In this document: one piece after another, positions 35,325 through 47,510 of the stretch
Layout: every line of letters starts with the position of its first letter
How positions within the stretch are numbered: the stretch's first letter is position 1
Assembly (NCBI GenBank): GCA_024509875.1
Contig: JAMPIV010012192.1
Coordinates: 1-64,000 of the forward strand
Reading direction: 5' to 3'
Length of the DNA stretch: 64,000 bases
DNA from: Oreohelix idahoensis
Lineage: Eukaryota > Mollusca > Gastropoda > Stylommatophora > Oreohelicidae
The notes under the pieces: model-generated
Told to the model about the DNA's origin: nothing
What the model saw: the letters and a program-made list of their open reading frames with translations, nothing else
Databases searched by the model: none
Program-made: the position numbers and the translations under genes

Positions 35325-36540
35325 GAAAATTGAATATGAAATGATAAATTGTGTCTGTATGTGTGTGGTTCAATAGCAAACAAAAGGCAAAGCCCAGATA
35401 TTGCTCCACCATGTAAAAGCTTGTCAGAGAGGAGTATAACTGCATAGGCATATATGGGATTGCCCAATAGTAACATGACACCTATCCTATTGTATAGAAT
35501 GAATTAACGCTGCAATTGCAGAGGCGTTGTAACCATTAGGGAGAGGAATACTGGTGTATATTGTCACATGAGAAGCTAGCAGTTGGCCTACAGCGCTGAA
35601 CTCTGTGTTTGTAATGTCCTGTACTTCAGTGTGGAAATATATTATATATTAGTTCTGAAGAAGGAGGTACAACCTTCTTATTTCAGGGACCGTGGTACTG
35701 AAGTATTAGAGCAGCACCTGGTCTGAGTTTTGCTGGATCCAGAGGGCTGGCAGCAGACTCCTTGTCTAAGATATCGACCAGTGGTGTATTTCAAGATAAC
35801 TGAGAAGCAAGCGAGCAGAGGAGACAGTTTTCCTGCCGCCGACATATGAGTTAAGACTTTGTCAGCCAGAGCAGCTCACCCTTGTATAACCCACCCTAAA
35901 ATTGACTGTAATACTAAATCAAGAGGGACAGTTATTGTTGTACAAATAAAAAGAAACTGTGATCCCTTCAATATTATTTCCACCAGTAACAAACACATGA
36001 AGTCGTGATGACAAACAACAACCTAGCTTCAAAAGCCAGTATTACCTCATAATACTACATCACAACACTACACACATATTGTAATAATATTATATGTCAG
36101 GACAAAGATCCTTTCTATAAATTTTGTACATAAACATTGTGTATACATTTGATTGTGATTCCTGATTCACTCTGAAGTTGGATCAGGATATCTATTATTG
36201 AAAGAAACTAATACATAATTTAAAAGTTAACACTTGACTTACTTAAGCTAGTCTTCTAGAGTGTTATATGTATGTGCTTGTCATAGTGTTGTGGATCTTA
36301 ATAAAAGTGTCTATCTGTCTGTTGGTTGTTGTGAACTTACACTTCATCACTATCATAACCCTAGACATTCAACGTAGTCATCACAATATTCCAGAATAAG
36401 TCTGATTGAGGTCTAAATGTGGTAGCAAAGTAAGGTCATCTGTAACACACCACACTTATTAGATACAGATACCTTCACAGCTGATCTCAGTCAGTACACT
36501 AAGTCCCCTATAACTATTTTTATAATCCCAACTTACCACA
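34043..36540 (+). repeat. 3' LTR of element B
   Basis: Aligned to the 5' LTR from its first base; it begins TATGGTGAAAA where the 5' copy has TGTGGTGAAAA. It ends TTACCACA next to the target duplication. It lacks the SINE, has a longer TA tract (35240-35320), and has a 9-base deletion near 36292 relative to the 5' copy. Confidence 0.9.
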
Positions 36541-37240
36541 GCCACTTACGCAGAAACGTGCAACTAGTAAAACACAAAAACGTAACTCAAACAGTAACAC
36601 GAACACAAACGAAATAAAAATATGATCACGGCAGAAACTGAAATAAATTTTTTTTTTAAACATCGCATTGGCAAATGGAGTAAAAACACATGGCAAACAC
36701 ACAGAATGTAAGGTCGTAGCAACCCCCCCCCCCCCCCCATCCCCAAATGATAATAATAAAATATGCATACAAGTAAACACAATACAGACACACACACATC
36801 CGTAAAAAAATGCACGCTTTGTTAATATTCACCTACCTTGACAAAATTCCCTACATCAACTTTCAGCTTTCCATTTGCCTCTACTCATTCCAATACCAGC
36901 TCATTAGCGCCGCAGATCCTTCATTCGCTTTCCCATCCACCACTCATATACGCCATTCTTTGACCCACCTGTCGTAAGTATATGACATCTACGTGCACCT
37001 ACATTTCACCTATTCTACCTACTTACCTCATCACCCACACTTCGTTTCGCCACGGTCATAGACATTGATGCAGTCACCGTCAACTTCCACATGACTCACC
37101 TATACGTTATGTCTCCCCCCTCCCCCCCCCCTCTCGTTTTATGTTTGCTGAGATGTCCACGAAGTACGCCCCATTCAACCAATAACCAAAACACAGTCCT
37201 GGACCACATTTATACCCCGTCCTTCCGCATTCTCCCACGA
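36541..37240. other. No gene seen; poly-C tract
   Basis: Sequence to the right of element B, with a run of about 19 C at 36721-36739 and another CT-rich run near 37113-37136. No coding feature recognised. Confidence 0.4.
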
Positions 37241-37324
37241 ATAGGTCTCGGGGGTCTCCGAGAAGACAATAGGTCTCGGGGGTCTCCGAGAAGACAATAG
37301 GTCTCGGGGGTCTCCGAGAAGACA
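37241..37324. repeat. 28-bp unit, three perfect tandem copies
   Basis: Units at 37241-37268, 37269-37296 and 37297-37324 are identical. Each contains an inverted repeat TCTCGG and CCGAGA separated by six bases, so each can form a small hairpin. Confidence 0.95.
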
Positions 37325-37373
37325 AAGACAGAGTATAACTACTATTCTTTTTGGCATGTCATTAAAGGCAACT

Positions 37374-37731
37374 TTTTTTTCCGTACGCCCGCTATTACTC
37401 GAGGAGAAATCTCTTGTTAATATGTCTAACCTGAGACTGATTTTACGTGAGTATCCCTTTTTTCCCTGTACAATGACAGGTGTCCTCTCGCCATTCAGGC
37501 AGATACTCGCCGATTTCGGAGGTACCCATTGGAGCTGGGTCGGCTCAGGAACCGTTCAGGTTATCCCAGTCCCCGGTCGACCACACTTCTTCAAATGTCT
37601 TCGCCAGGGCTCGCATTAATCCAGTCCAAGTCCCGGTCGACGACACTTTTTCAAATGTCCTCGCCAGGGCTCGAAACTGGATCACCCGATCGCCAGCGCA
37701 GTGTGGTAACCATTATACCAGCGCGGCTACC
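37374..37731 (-). mobile_element. tRNA-derived SINE with 14-bp TSD
   Basis: Flanked by cattaaaggcaact at 37360-37373 and 37732-37745. On the minus strand the tRNA-like head is at the right (box A TGGTATAATGG, box B AGTTTCGAGCC). The body includes a tandem duplication of about 57 bp (each copy with GGTCGAC and CGCCAGGGCTCG), and the element ends in a poly-A tail, seen as T8 at the left. A second, 5'-truncated copy of the family lies at 53015-55140. Confidence 0.93.
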
Positions 37732-37835
37732 CATTAAAGGCAACTAATATTAAGTTATGTAAGAGGCTGGCAACTTCATCAGGTAAAACAATATGCTACA
37801 TAAACCAATGCTACAAGAGCACCCGAATGATTTTT

Positions 37836-38236
37836 TGTAGGCTGCACACTTTGTTGTAGGCTGCACGCTTTGTTGTAGGCTGCACGCTTTGTTGTAGGCT
37901 GCACGCTTTGTTGTAGGCTGCACGCTTTGTTGTAGGCTGCACGCTTTGTTGTAGGCTGCACGCTTTGTTGCAGGCTGCACGCTTTGTTGCAGGCTGCACG
38001 CTTTGTTGCAGGCTGCACGCTTTGTTGCAGGCTGCACGCTATGTTGCAGGCTGCACGCTATGTTGCAGGCTGCACGCTATGTTGTAGGCTGCACGCTTTG
38101 TTGTAGGCTGCACGCTTTGTTGTAGGCTGCACGCTTTGTTGTAGGCTGCACGCTACGTTGTAGGCTGCACGCTACGTTGTAGGCTGCACGCTATGTTGTA
38201 GGCTGCACGCTATGTTGTAGGCTGCACGATATGCTG
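37836..38236. repeat. 19-bp minisatellite, about 21 copies
   Basis: The unit tttgttgtaggctgcacgc is repeated head to tail. Variants fall in blocks: TTGTTGTAG, then TTGTTGCAG, then CTATG and CTACG forms. Because 19 is not a multiple of three and the unit lacks stops on the minus strand, overlapping long frames (QPATKRAACNKACSLQQSV-like) appear in all three minus frames; these are not genes. Confidence 0.95.
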
Positions 38237-38628
38237 CCAGCTGCAGTAATGGTTTCGTGCTCCACGGTGAGCGATAAGGGCAATTAAAAAATACTGCGTT
38301 CTGTTCGTTTACCATTTTCATCACCCTCCCAACCATCTGACTCCCCAACCCCACTACAGCCCACTTTCATGCAAATGGCACTGACGATTTCACTCATCAA
38401 TCCGCCGACAGCCCCCCACTGACTACTTTACTCCCCCACAGTTAATCCTCCAACGCCTAATTAGTCAACCTCCGCTCACGGTTACCTCTTTCACTCCGCC
38501 AGTAAATCTGCGGTACGGCGCAAAGCTTTTCACTTTGAATTTCCGGCTCAGAAAGAAGAAAAGAGAACAGACAGCAATAAAAGCTGTTAAAGGAGTTCTT
38601 GCTTCAGTTGATTAAAACCCTTTGGCGC

Positions 38629-38652
38629 CCCCCCCCCCCCCCCCCCCCCCCA
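38629..38652. repeat. Poly-C tract
   Basis: About 24 consecutive C. Its length may be unreliable. Confidence 0.85.
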
Positions 38653-38689
38653 AGGCACAAGCCTTCAACAAAACATACCAAGTCCTTCC

Positions 38690-39200
38690 TGTCACGTGCC
38701 ATCAGCTCATGTCCTCCTGTCACGTGACATCAGCTCAAGTTTTTTCCACGTCTTCCTCATCATTTTCACTTCTGTCTCCAGTTCTCTTCTCCACGTGATT
38801 GTTGGTCCACCACTGCCCCCTCTCTTTCCCTGGGGATTCCAGAACAAGGACTGCTTTGTAATGCTATCAACTGGTTTCCTTAGCATGTGTCCTATCCATC
38901 GCTAGTGTCATCTTATCTCTTGTTCTACAGGCACTTGCCTGGTGCACGTCATCAGTTCTATATTGATGATCTTGTCATACCATTTTTACATTTTTCTATT
39001 CTACGGAATTTATTTATGAATTTCTGTAGCTATTTGGTTATTGTTTTTGTTGTTCTCCATATTTCAGAGCCATACAATAGGACTGATTTACCATTTGAGT
39101 TGAAGATTCGTATTTTCGTGCTGGACTTGATTTCACTTGATCTCCATGTTTCCAAAGGCAATGAAAGCTCCTCTTTTTTATATTCTTATTTGTCTCGCAT
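38690..39200 (-). pseudogene. LINE ORF C-terminal fragment
   Basis: The minus strand reads SNVKSVLLYGSE-like sequence (near 39080), then WIGHMLRKPVDSITKQSLFW, GPTITWRRELETEVKMM and KTWKKLELMSRDR. This is the end of a LINE RT ORF. It is frameshifted and truncated. Confidence 0.7.
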
Positions 39201-39259
39201 GGGATTGAGAAAATAATGTCTAACAGAAACACCAGTATATTCATCAATCAATCAATACA

Positions 39260-39430
39260 TTTAAGATCCCATGGAACACGGGGTCTGCAACAAAAACATG
39301 ACAAGCATTCTTGTCCTGTGTCATCCGTTCATAGTCTTTCAGTGTCCTCGTATTCCCTTTCATCTCTATCTCCAGTTCTCTTCCTCATGTGTGTGCGTTG
39401 TTTTTTTTTTTTCTTTGGCCTTGAATAGGG
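39260..39430 (-). pseudogene. Second small LINE 3' fragment
   Basis: Repeats the very end of the preceding fragment in the same orientation: the part encoding RELE.E.K and the downstream segment. It is probably an independent truncated insertion or a local duplication. Confidence 0.45.
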
Positions 39431-39753
39431 TTTCTTGACCTTTTTATTTCGTGGACCCTTTGATTGTCCAAAGAAGGCCATAGACCGCTTTGATAAAGAA
39501 GTAAATGATATCAGCAGGTGGAACGATTAACTCCCACAAACCTCTTTAATGTTAGAAGCATCAAAATTGATAGGGAAACCTCCTCTTTCAACAATCAAAA
39601 AGACATAAAGACAGACCAGTGGACGTGAAGGGAGAGGTCTCATGCGTGCTAGGACGTTCAGACTAGACAGAGAGGAAGATAAATTATATGTGTATTAAGT
39701 GATGTGCGGCTTAGCTGTCTTCCTCTAGGGCTACTGACTTTGATAAAGCGAGC

Positions 39754-39869
39754 ACCGGAACTGGTGGATCCAGACTTTAAATATAGCATATCGAGCTTTT
39801 AACTGATTGTTACCGGAACTGGTGGATCCAGACTTTGAAATACAGTATATTGAACTTTTAATTGATTGT
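39754..39869. repeat. 58-bp tandem duplication
   Basis: The unit beginning accggaactggtggatccag occurs at 39754 and again at 39812, with a few differences in the AT-rich half. The surrounding 39431-40480 shows no gene. Confidence 0.85.
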
Positions 39870-40489
39870 ATAGAGTAATGTAGTCCATTGGTAGATTGTG
39901 TATTAAGACGCTTGTAAATTGTGGAACTATTCATCATTAAAACTAAGCGAGCGATATATTTATTAAATATGTTAAACTTATTTCTATTTGCCATTTATAA
40001 GATTATATCAAGGAAAAGATAAATACACATGATTTTAGAAACTGTGAAGACCAATAGCGGCTCATTAGTTTTGGCAGTGAGGAAAATAAATATATGTAGT
40101 TAGTTCTGAATAATTAAAAACTTTTAATAATACAATTAAATTGACAGTATATTTACAAAAAGGCCTTGAAATCTAAGCCTGGTCGCACCCGAACGTATGT
40201 ATACCTCTACACGTACAAGTAATAATATTATTTTTATTAATAGCAATGAAAATAATAATATTTAAGAAAATAAAAAGCAACGGCGACGTAATTTTCAAAA
40301 TTATCTAATACTTGATAAACGTAAACAAAGACACAGCATTAAGCAAAATGAAACAATTCATTAGGAAACAATATCACAAAAGCCATTTAAATTAATATTA
40401 ATAAGCAAAATTGATTAAACGCAAATCAACACGTGAAAACCCCCATATGCTTTTTTGTGACCTCTCATCAAGTACTTTCATTTTGTCTT

Positions 40490-41970
40490 ACATTTGATTA
40501 TGGGACAGAAGAGCCATGTCATCTGCAAAATCTAGATCATCAAGCTGTTTAGTCAGGTTCTACTGGATTCCACTTTTGTTGCGTGATGTCGATGTTTTTC
40601 ATAACCCAATCTATTGCTAGTAAGAAAAGAAATTGAGGCAAGAGGCATCCCTGTCGCACTCGAGTTCTTATCCCAAAAGGGTTCTGTAAGTTGTCCTTCA
40701 TGAAGAACTCTGCATGTCATTTCTTCGTAAGACTTCTTTATTAAGTTAATGATCTTCATATGAACTCTATAATGCCCCATCAATTTCCAGAGTGATTTTC
40801 TGTCTACACTGTCAAATGCTTTTTCATAGTCCACAAATCCGACGTATGGCGGTGAATTCCATTCCAGACTTTGTTCAGCTATTATTCTCAATGTGGTTAT
40901 CTGGTCTGTACAATATATGTTTTGCCGAAAACCTGCTTGTTCATCTCTCAGCTGCTTGTCTATAGACTCTTTTAATCTCTCAATGATGATTCTATTTAAC
41001 ACTTTTCCTGGCACTGATAGTAACATTATTCCTCTATAATTTGTGCACTCTTGTAAATGTCCCTTCTTAGGCAACATGACCAGACAACCTTCCTTCCATT
41101 CTTTTGGTATTTCTTCTCTCTCCCACACTTTGCCAAGTAGTGTGTATAATATCTCTGTAGAGGTATCAATATATGTTTTGATGGCCTCTTCTGGAATGCC
41201 ATCTGGACCAGAAGCTTTATGGCATTCTTTACTTCTTTTCTACTTGATAATTCAGTAGATTTTTAGCTCTTCTTCTGCTGGCTGGATGTCTGGAGGATTT
41301 GTTGGAGGTGGTCAATTTAGAAGTTTCTCAAAATCTTCTGTTCATCTATTCATTTGTCGTTGTATTTTACTAAGCATTTGCCCATTCGTATCTTTGATGA
41401 AGACATTTGCTTGCTTATATTTCCCTATTAGCTTTTTTAAGTTGTTGTACATGTCCCTCATTTTTCCTTTGGCTGCAGCTTCTTCTGCTTCCCTTGCCAA
41501 CTCTTCTAAATACTTCTTCTGGTCTCTTTCGATGTTCCTTCTTACTTCTTTGTTTGCTTCTATGTACACTTCATGAGCCTTGGCTTTGGAACTTCTGGTT
41601 CTGCTTCTGTTTAAATCTGCTGCCACTTCTGCAGTTTTCCCTTGTTCATGTAAAGTGCCAACATTCCAGGTGCCAATCCCGTAGATTTTCCTAGACGAAA
41701 AAAGGTTAGTCTGCAAACAAGACTCCTTTCGGCTTTCTCTGAGTTGCTTCATGCACCCCCTTTCCAAAGTACATTCTTTTCTTGGGCGGCTCACTTGATT
41801 TATATTCTATATTTGACTTATCCATAGTGCTTGTTGACGCTTATGTGGTAAAAATATGTTACGGGGAAAGGTAACCAGCCCTATGCCCATCCCTCCTTAA
41901 TCGCTTTTTACGACATGCCTGGTAGGGTACAGTGTTACTATTCTTTGCTCCCCTTTCGGTCCCGGTAACA
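40490..41970 (-). pseudogene. LINE with internally deleted endonuclease and RT fragment
   Basis: Minus strand. The block at 41342-41794 begins with an ORF start that includes the endonuclease opening IGTWNVGTLHEQGKTAE, then jumps to the linker (KAKAHEVYIEANKEVRR), so the endonuclease body is deleted. After a frameshift, KASGPDGIPEEAIKTYIDTS-like sequence near 41150-41220 leads into the RT at 40553-41128, with KEWKEGCLVMLPKKG, YRGIMLLSVPGKVLNRI, QAGFRQN and VGFVDYEKAFDSVDRKSLW. The frame then breaks near the active site. It is inactive. Confidence 0.8.
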
Positions 41971-42084
41971 CACGGGTGACATCACTTAGCCGTACCATTT
42001 ATTTTTCAGGTTTTTTTAAAATGCCTTTTAGTTGGCCTCAGTATACAAACCATATAAGTATTAGCACTTTAGTCTTGTCGTGCC

Positions 42085-42280
42085 ATCATCATCATCATCA
42101 TTATCCTATTCATCATCATAATCATTTCCTTTTTCCCTCCTTCTGGAGCATGGAGCTATGACTGCAGTTTGTCGTTTTGCAACATACTTGCGCCAACGTA
42201 TTCATGTGCCGTTACAGCGGCGGTTTGTCTTGCAACTTGTTGTATACGACGAGGTTGTCAGTCGCAATGCACAACTTCAT
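42085..42280. repeat. Dispersed repeat fragment with ATC microsatellite lead
   Basis: A (CAT)n run precedes CTGGAGCATGGAGCTATGAC and a later GTTACAGCGGCGGTT ... GACGAGGTTGTCAGTCGCAATG. A related copy near 47345-47510 has CTTACAGTGGTGGTT ... GATGAGGTTGCCAGCCTCAAATG. Class unknown. Confidence 0.4.
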
Positions 42281-43051
42281 ATTAGTTGATTCCTACAACA
42301 CTCCGGATACACGATACAACCACGGTATCACATACATGGTTTAAATAAACAAAGAAACATCCCGAAGCCTGTAAACAGTTAATAAATATTACGCACATAA
42401 AGGTATGTTTCAGGCACTCGAGTACACAAAATAGTGTTCAGACCTTCACCTGGGTCAATACTTTCAAGAAAAATAAAACCACGTAGGAGTACTGGTGTAT
42501 CGACACTGCTATAGATCTGTGTTGCATTCATTACAGACATGACGTGAATGGAAATAAAAGCGCTTTAGTTGTCTTGATTTGGCACGCACTGCTAATTGCT
42601 CAGTGTTTCCGTTTCAATCATTTTTTCATAATAAAAATCTTCTATCTTAAACAAATACAGGAACGTTTGTTTCTGTTTTACAGAGTCCGGATTACGCAGT
42701 TGTCAATAATTAATATTTTTAGCTAGCTTGTCTAAAATGCATTGTCTTGTCCCACGCCCGCAAATTTAAAACAACGGCGCTGTTTATGGAACGTGTTTGT
42801 CTTTATTCTCACAAAATTGTTTAATTCCTTGTTTTAATATATATTTCAAATAGACTGTTTTGTTTAGATTAATTCACTAAGTGATTCATATGGCCAGCAA
42901 TCATTGTTTGGAGCTGAATATCTCTACGACAAATTCTAGTTTAGAAAATGCAGCCCATGCATCAATGCTGATAGCAGGGGGGCTGTATTCCAGCAACTTA
43001 ATTCAGTTCTAACGATGTTTGTGTTTCATGATGACGGCTGAACGCTATTAT

Positions 43052-43279
43052 CAGGGCTGTAGAGTCGGGCGTCGTGGAGTCGGAGTCGTTGAGTCGGTCG
43101 TTTCTTAGTGGAGTCAGAATCGGTAAAAAATGTCCGGACTCGGACTTCCGACTTTTATGGCATCTACTTTGTTAAACACTGCAGTTGTTGCCGGGGTTGG
43201 GAGTCGAAGTCAACAGCCGGACTTCTAAAATGTCAGGAGTTGTAGTCGGATAAACGTTTGAGCCGATTCCACAACCCTG
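43052..43279. mobile_element. hAT-type MITE, 228 bp
   Basis: Terminal inverted repeats CAGGGCTGTAGAGTCGG and, from the other end, CAGGGTTGTGGAATCGG. Flanks gctattat and gcttttat match at 7 of 8 positions, the size expected for hAT. It has no coding capacity. The GAGTCGG-rich interior is typical of animal hAT MITEs. Confidence 0.85.
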
Positions 43280-43479
43280 GCTTTTATACTGAAAAGTTTT
43301 TGAAAACTAATACTGACTTTTCACTCTGATGCATTTATTGTTTTCCTCTCTTTCTCTCTCGTTCAAAATGCATGTTAATATCAACTAGACAAAAATTACA
43401 AAATTCAGAGAAAAGAACACTTAGATCTACATTGGTACCTCACTTATTGAAAACGTTAATGAACTCTAGTTATAGTCGT

Positions 43480-44085
43480 TGACCAGCATCTAAATTGGAA
43501 CTCACATGTGCATGCTCTGACCAAGCAAACGGCACAGAAAGTTTACCAGTTAGCTAAAATCAAACATTTCCTAGATGAAGAAGCACGAAAATTGTTCTAT
43601 ATATCTCACATACAAGCAAACTGTGACTATTGCTCCACAATCTGGGATGGTTGCTCAATGTCCAACACAAAGAGACTCCGCTCACTATAAAAGCGTGCAG
43701 TGCGTCTAGTCTCTGACAACTGCCTAACTCAATGTGTAGATCTATTTAAAATCTCCAAATAATGCCCTTAAGAAAGCGCCTTCTGTTTAACAAAGCTAAC
43801 TTTGTTCACAAAATCCTGTCACATAATGCTCCAGAATACCTGTGGCCAATGTTCAAATACAATGAAAGACGCATTCAACGCTTTAACAAATTGCAAGTGC
43901 CCAAGCCTAGGTTTGACTTATTCAAGAAAAGCTTAGCGTACTCTGCTGCTCATCTTTGGAATTGTCTTCTACATAACCTAAGAAACAACCTCAGTCCCTA
44001 TTCATACAATCGTAGACTTTTCGAATACTTTATGAGTTCTGATTACATGCCCCGCTGTTGCACTAAGGACATTTGAAGTTGTTGC
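43480..44085 (+). pseudogene. LINE ORF C-terminal fragment, CR1/Jockey-like
   Basis: Frame at 43508-43690: HALTKQTAQKVYQLAKIKHF and SHIQANCDYCSTIWDGCS. After a stop, RAVRLVSDNC follows; then a frameshift, and 43762-44076 continues PLRKRLLFNKANFVHKIL to a stop. This C-terminal layout is typical of RT ORFs in the CR1/Jockey-like group. The catalytic motifs are missing. An AATAAAG signal near 44141 may mark its 3' end. Confidence 0.8.
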
Positions 44086-44159
44086 AGACTCATTGTTGAG
44101 TTCGTTTGTCCTTGCATCTTAATGTCCAAATTATTATATCAATAAAGAATGTTCCCAAT

Positions 44160-47100
44160 TCTGGCCATGTATTGAATTTTCTCATTTTTCATTCATAAAT
44201 TGATCATCGTGCTTCAATAGTGTAGTACGTGAATGCTGGGGTAGATATGATCAACAAGTTAATGATATTGACTTGATAAGTCTTCGAACTAGAGTCCAAT
44301 TATTTATTCACAAGTTTACATACGAAGACAGTCATACAGGTATAATATTCACATACAGTTCATTAGAAGTTACTTGCATATATATTCTTATCCGTCCGCG
44401 TCATAATGAATTCATGTCGGCAGAACATCATGGCTATATACATGGGCTGCTGGGATTCAGACAGCCAGAAGTGAGCGCATGATGTCTTGACAAAAATAAT
44501 CAAATTACTTATCAACCATCCGTCCGTAACGCAGGTTAATCACTAACCTTATGAATTCGCTTGTATATATTATTATCTGGACTGACCCTGAGTCCTGATA
44601 TCACTTTACATAAATATGGCTATTAGCAAAGCCTATCAACCTTGGAAGGAGGTAAAAACACGACTTCACGGCTTGACGGACAACGTAACAAGGGTCCAGT
44701 AACTAAGTCACGAAGCGTGACCTTATCGACGCTAACACGTCATAATTTGACCGTGTTTTTCGCGTTCATTAATCCGTGAAGTATAAAAATCAATTTATAT
44801 TAATTCTATTGACCCCAAAAATGCGCACTGCCAATTCTAGCAGACGATATCAATAAAACTACCGTACCACCCGCCTAATCGGATTATCTTTTCTTATAAT
44901 ATCAACTGTAGGTTCTAATGACGATGTTTGTACTTTTCAACATATTTTATGTCATGCTTATAAGTAGTTAATGTTAAAATGAGTGTGCTATTTTATTTTA
45001 CTTTACAACGTTGAATTTCTTGAAATTGATATGTAAATACATGTGAGAAAAAATGAATTCAGTATGAAAGGTGAGAGAAGGGAAGGGCAGAATGTCAGAC
45101 AGTCCTGCGTGCCCAATTCTCAACCCTTTGAAAATAAAGTTCGTTCATTTGTTCTGTCTCTATTTTTCGTCTCTCGTCAACCTCCCATCCTTTGCTTGTT
45201 GACTGCGTTCCCTCTTTCCTTATTTCGTTTCTCTTTTAAATGAAAGTCAGATGTTAAGACGGTGTTACAAAATTAATTCATCAATATGGAAACCATCTCC
45301 ACTCTCAGCAATAGCATGTTATATGTTCCCTCGGTTGGACAAGTGAGTGGAATAGGAACTAACACTTACGTTTTACAAGTAAATATATAATCATTGGGCT
45401 TATTGTTTAAAGAATAGGGGCGCTAGTGAGCTCTGTTATTATAAACAAGAAATGACACAAATATGAATAAAAAGTGTTATAAAAGACACTGGAGAGTTTT
45501 AAAGAGTAACATTCAGTAAACCGGTAATCTGCTGTTTATTACCACAACAAGCAAAGAAAGCTGTCTTGTGCCACTTCAGGCTATTCGGACAAAAATAGTG
45601 AGCTGGGTGATCCTCCTGCATCAGTTGGCGTCTTGAAGTCCTTCGCGCTGTTCATTTCATAGAAAGTCCGTACTGTTATTTGCTCTAGCAGGTTGAACCC
45701 ATGAGGTCACGATTTGCCCAGAAAAGTTGACTTCAGCAGATCTGCAACATTCGCTTTTGCTGTTGTGGCACACTGCTACAAGCTACTTCATTTCATCATT
45801 TAATATTTCCGTTTCACTTACACTACTGTCGTTGTCTTGCATACGTCCCATTATCCCAAGGTTAGGGTGGGCAATACGTTCGCCAATCGACACATGTGAC
45901 AAATAGGCAGCAAAATTCATTAACATGAATCTCGGAGTTTCCACTTTAATCTAATGAATCATGAAAATAATAAAAATCACCCAACCTGTGGCTAGACTCA
46001 AAATTATATTACCCACCACTGCCTTAGATTATTGCTCGGCAGCTAGGTTTGACCAATAGCCCGTTTCAAAAGACTGGTGCATCGCATTTACCCCGGTCTA
46101 AAGAACCTAATTGTTATATTGATGAAAAAAAAAACTGACGAAAACTCAAGTTGTTTTATTTCTACACAGGATAAACATGATAAACCTACTGACACGGAAT
46201 TGCCTCCCCTGCTTTGCAGTAGTGGTCCAACAGTGGCCAAAACTCAAGAGTATCTAATTTAGGTCTTCAAACGTGTCTACCTTCGCACAAGATTACTCTT
46301 AGCAGTGTTGTAGACAGAAGAATAATGATGCTTCTATCTCAAGGGATTGTTCATAAGATATTTCAGAAGTCAAGAACAATGCTGCATTGGCAGAGCAATT
46401 GTTAACTTATATCTGATCCGCCGCCTTTTATGAAGAATTAAGCAATTATTAATTTCAGCTCGTTCAAGCCCCTACCTTGATTTACTCAGTGGAATTCTTA
46501 TTATTCTGGTATAGCTCGGTTTATAGTGTATTTAGTAAATTGACTGAGGCAAACATGCAGTACATTCAAAATGATTAAATCGACGTTAAATTTGTATATT
46601 TACAAATAACAGATTTAATAGTCATTTAGGTTTTAACAAGGTTTTAAAGAAATGAATAATTATTTTATAAAAAACGTTTATCATCACTGTTGTGATGGAA
46701 TAGAAGTGTGTAAAGGACGTCACTTTGCAGCTTTTAGGGGTTACTTAGCTGTCAGTGATAGTTCTGCTCCTTCTGATGGGTTGGTTCTTGGCAGACTGGT
46801 CACGCTCGTCGCTGGTCAAGGTTGTAGGGCGCAGCACGTTTCCAGAAGTGTCAGGGAGTGTCTACGAAGTTGGTCCCTCGTCTTAAAGCTCAGGTCACTT
46901 TTCCCTTCTTGTACCAGAGATAGTACTTTCTGCTGGTACCACCAATAACTATGATAAAGAATAGAGACGAAACGCTCTCCTGAGTATTCCGTTTTCCGAC
47001 ACATAGTTATGTGCCCACCTCTTCTATTTCTCCATCCCATTTAACTCATAATTTACCCTCGATGATAATTTAATCCCTCTGGATAAAACTCTCTTTACAT

Positions 47101-47340
47101 TTAAATTGAATCGCTTTAGCTTTACATTACATTTAAATGGAAAGGTTAATAGTACAGATAGAATATGTTTACATTTACATTTCCACTGATTGAAAAGTGT
47201 TCACAATATAAATTGAATATATTGTTTTCATTTATGTTTACACTGATTTGAAAAGCTTGAAACTTCCATTAATTTTAAAGTGAATATGTTTACATAGACA
47301 TGTACACTTGTTTGAAACTGTAAGTATTATAATTAGAATG
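44160..47340. other. Long stretch with no recognised gene
   Basis: AT-rich unique-looking DNA. Short frames exist, for example at 46652-46948, but none resembles a known family and none shows a codon pattern I would defend. Exons of a host gene with long introns cannot be excluded. Confidence 0.3.
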
Positions 47341-47344
47341 TACA

Positions 47345-47510
47345 TCATTTCTTTCATCTTTCCCTCCCTGCTCCATGTGGAACTTGGGACTACCGATGCT
47401 TTTAGTTCTCTGCAAGAAACTAGCAATAAAGCAGTCACCAGCCCTTACAGTGGTGGTTCATGAAATCATCATTCTATATGATGAGGTTGCCAGCCTCAAA
47501 TGATTTGAAC
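47345..47510. repeat. Dispersed repeat fragment
   Basis: A diverged relative of the 42085-42280 sequence, with TTTCCCTCCCTGCTCCATG, CTTACAGTGGTGGTT and GATGAGGTTGCCAGCC in the same order. Confidence 0.35.

Larger units (their letters stand above)
27856..36540 (+). mobile_element. Element B: complete LTR retrotransposon lacking RT
   Basis: Both LTRs are present and the flanks carry the same 5-bp target duplication gccac (27851-27855 and 36541-36545). The interior holds a primer-binding-like site, a gag frame, a protease plus integrase-zinc-finger frame and about 1.1 kb of unassigned sequence before a polypurine stretch. RT, RNase H and the integrase catalytic core are absent. LTRs differ by about 1 percent by eye, apart from a SINE and a TA-tract length change, so the insertion is fairly young. 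Confidence 0.9.

Noticed and set aside
36520..36815. Hydrophobic minus-strand frames near 36.5-36.8 kb
   Set aside because: They cross the element B boundary and a poly-C tract read as poly-Gly; no family match.
37750..38037. Repetitive minus-strand frames rich in Gln, Ala, Lys and Cys
   Set aside because: They arise from the 19-bp minisatellite in all three frames.
46652..47040. Overlapping frames of 98 and 74 codons on opposite strands
   Set aside because: No similarity recognised and no splice or codon signal; could be an unknown repeat but cannot be supported.
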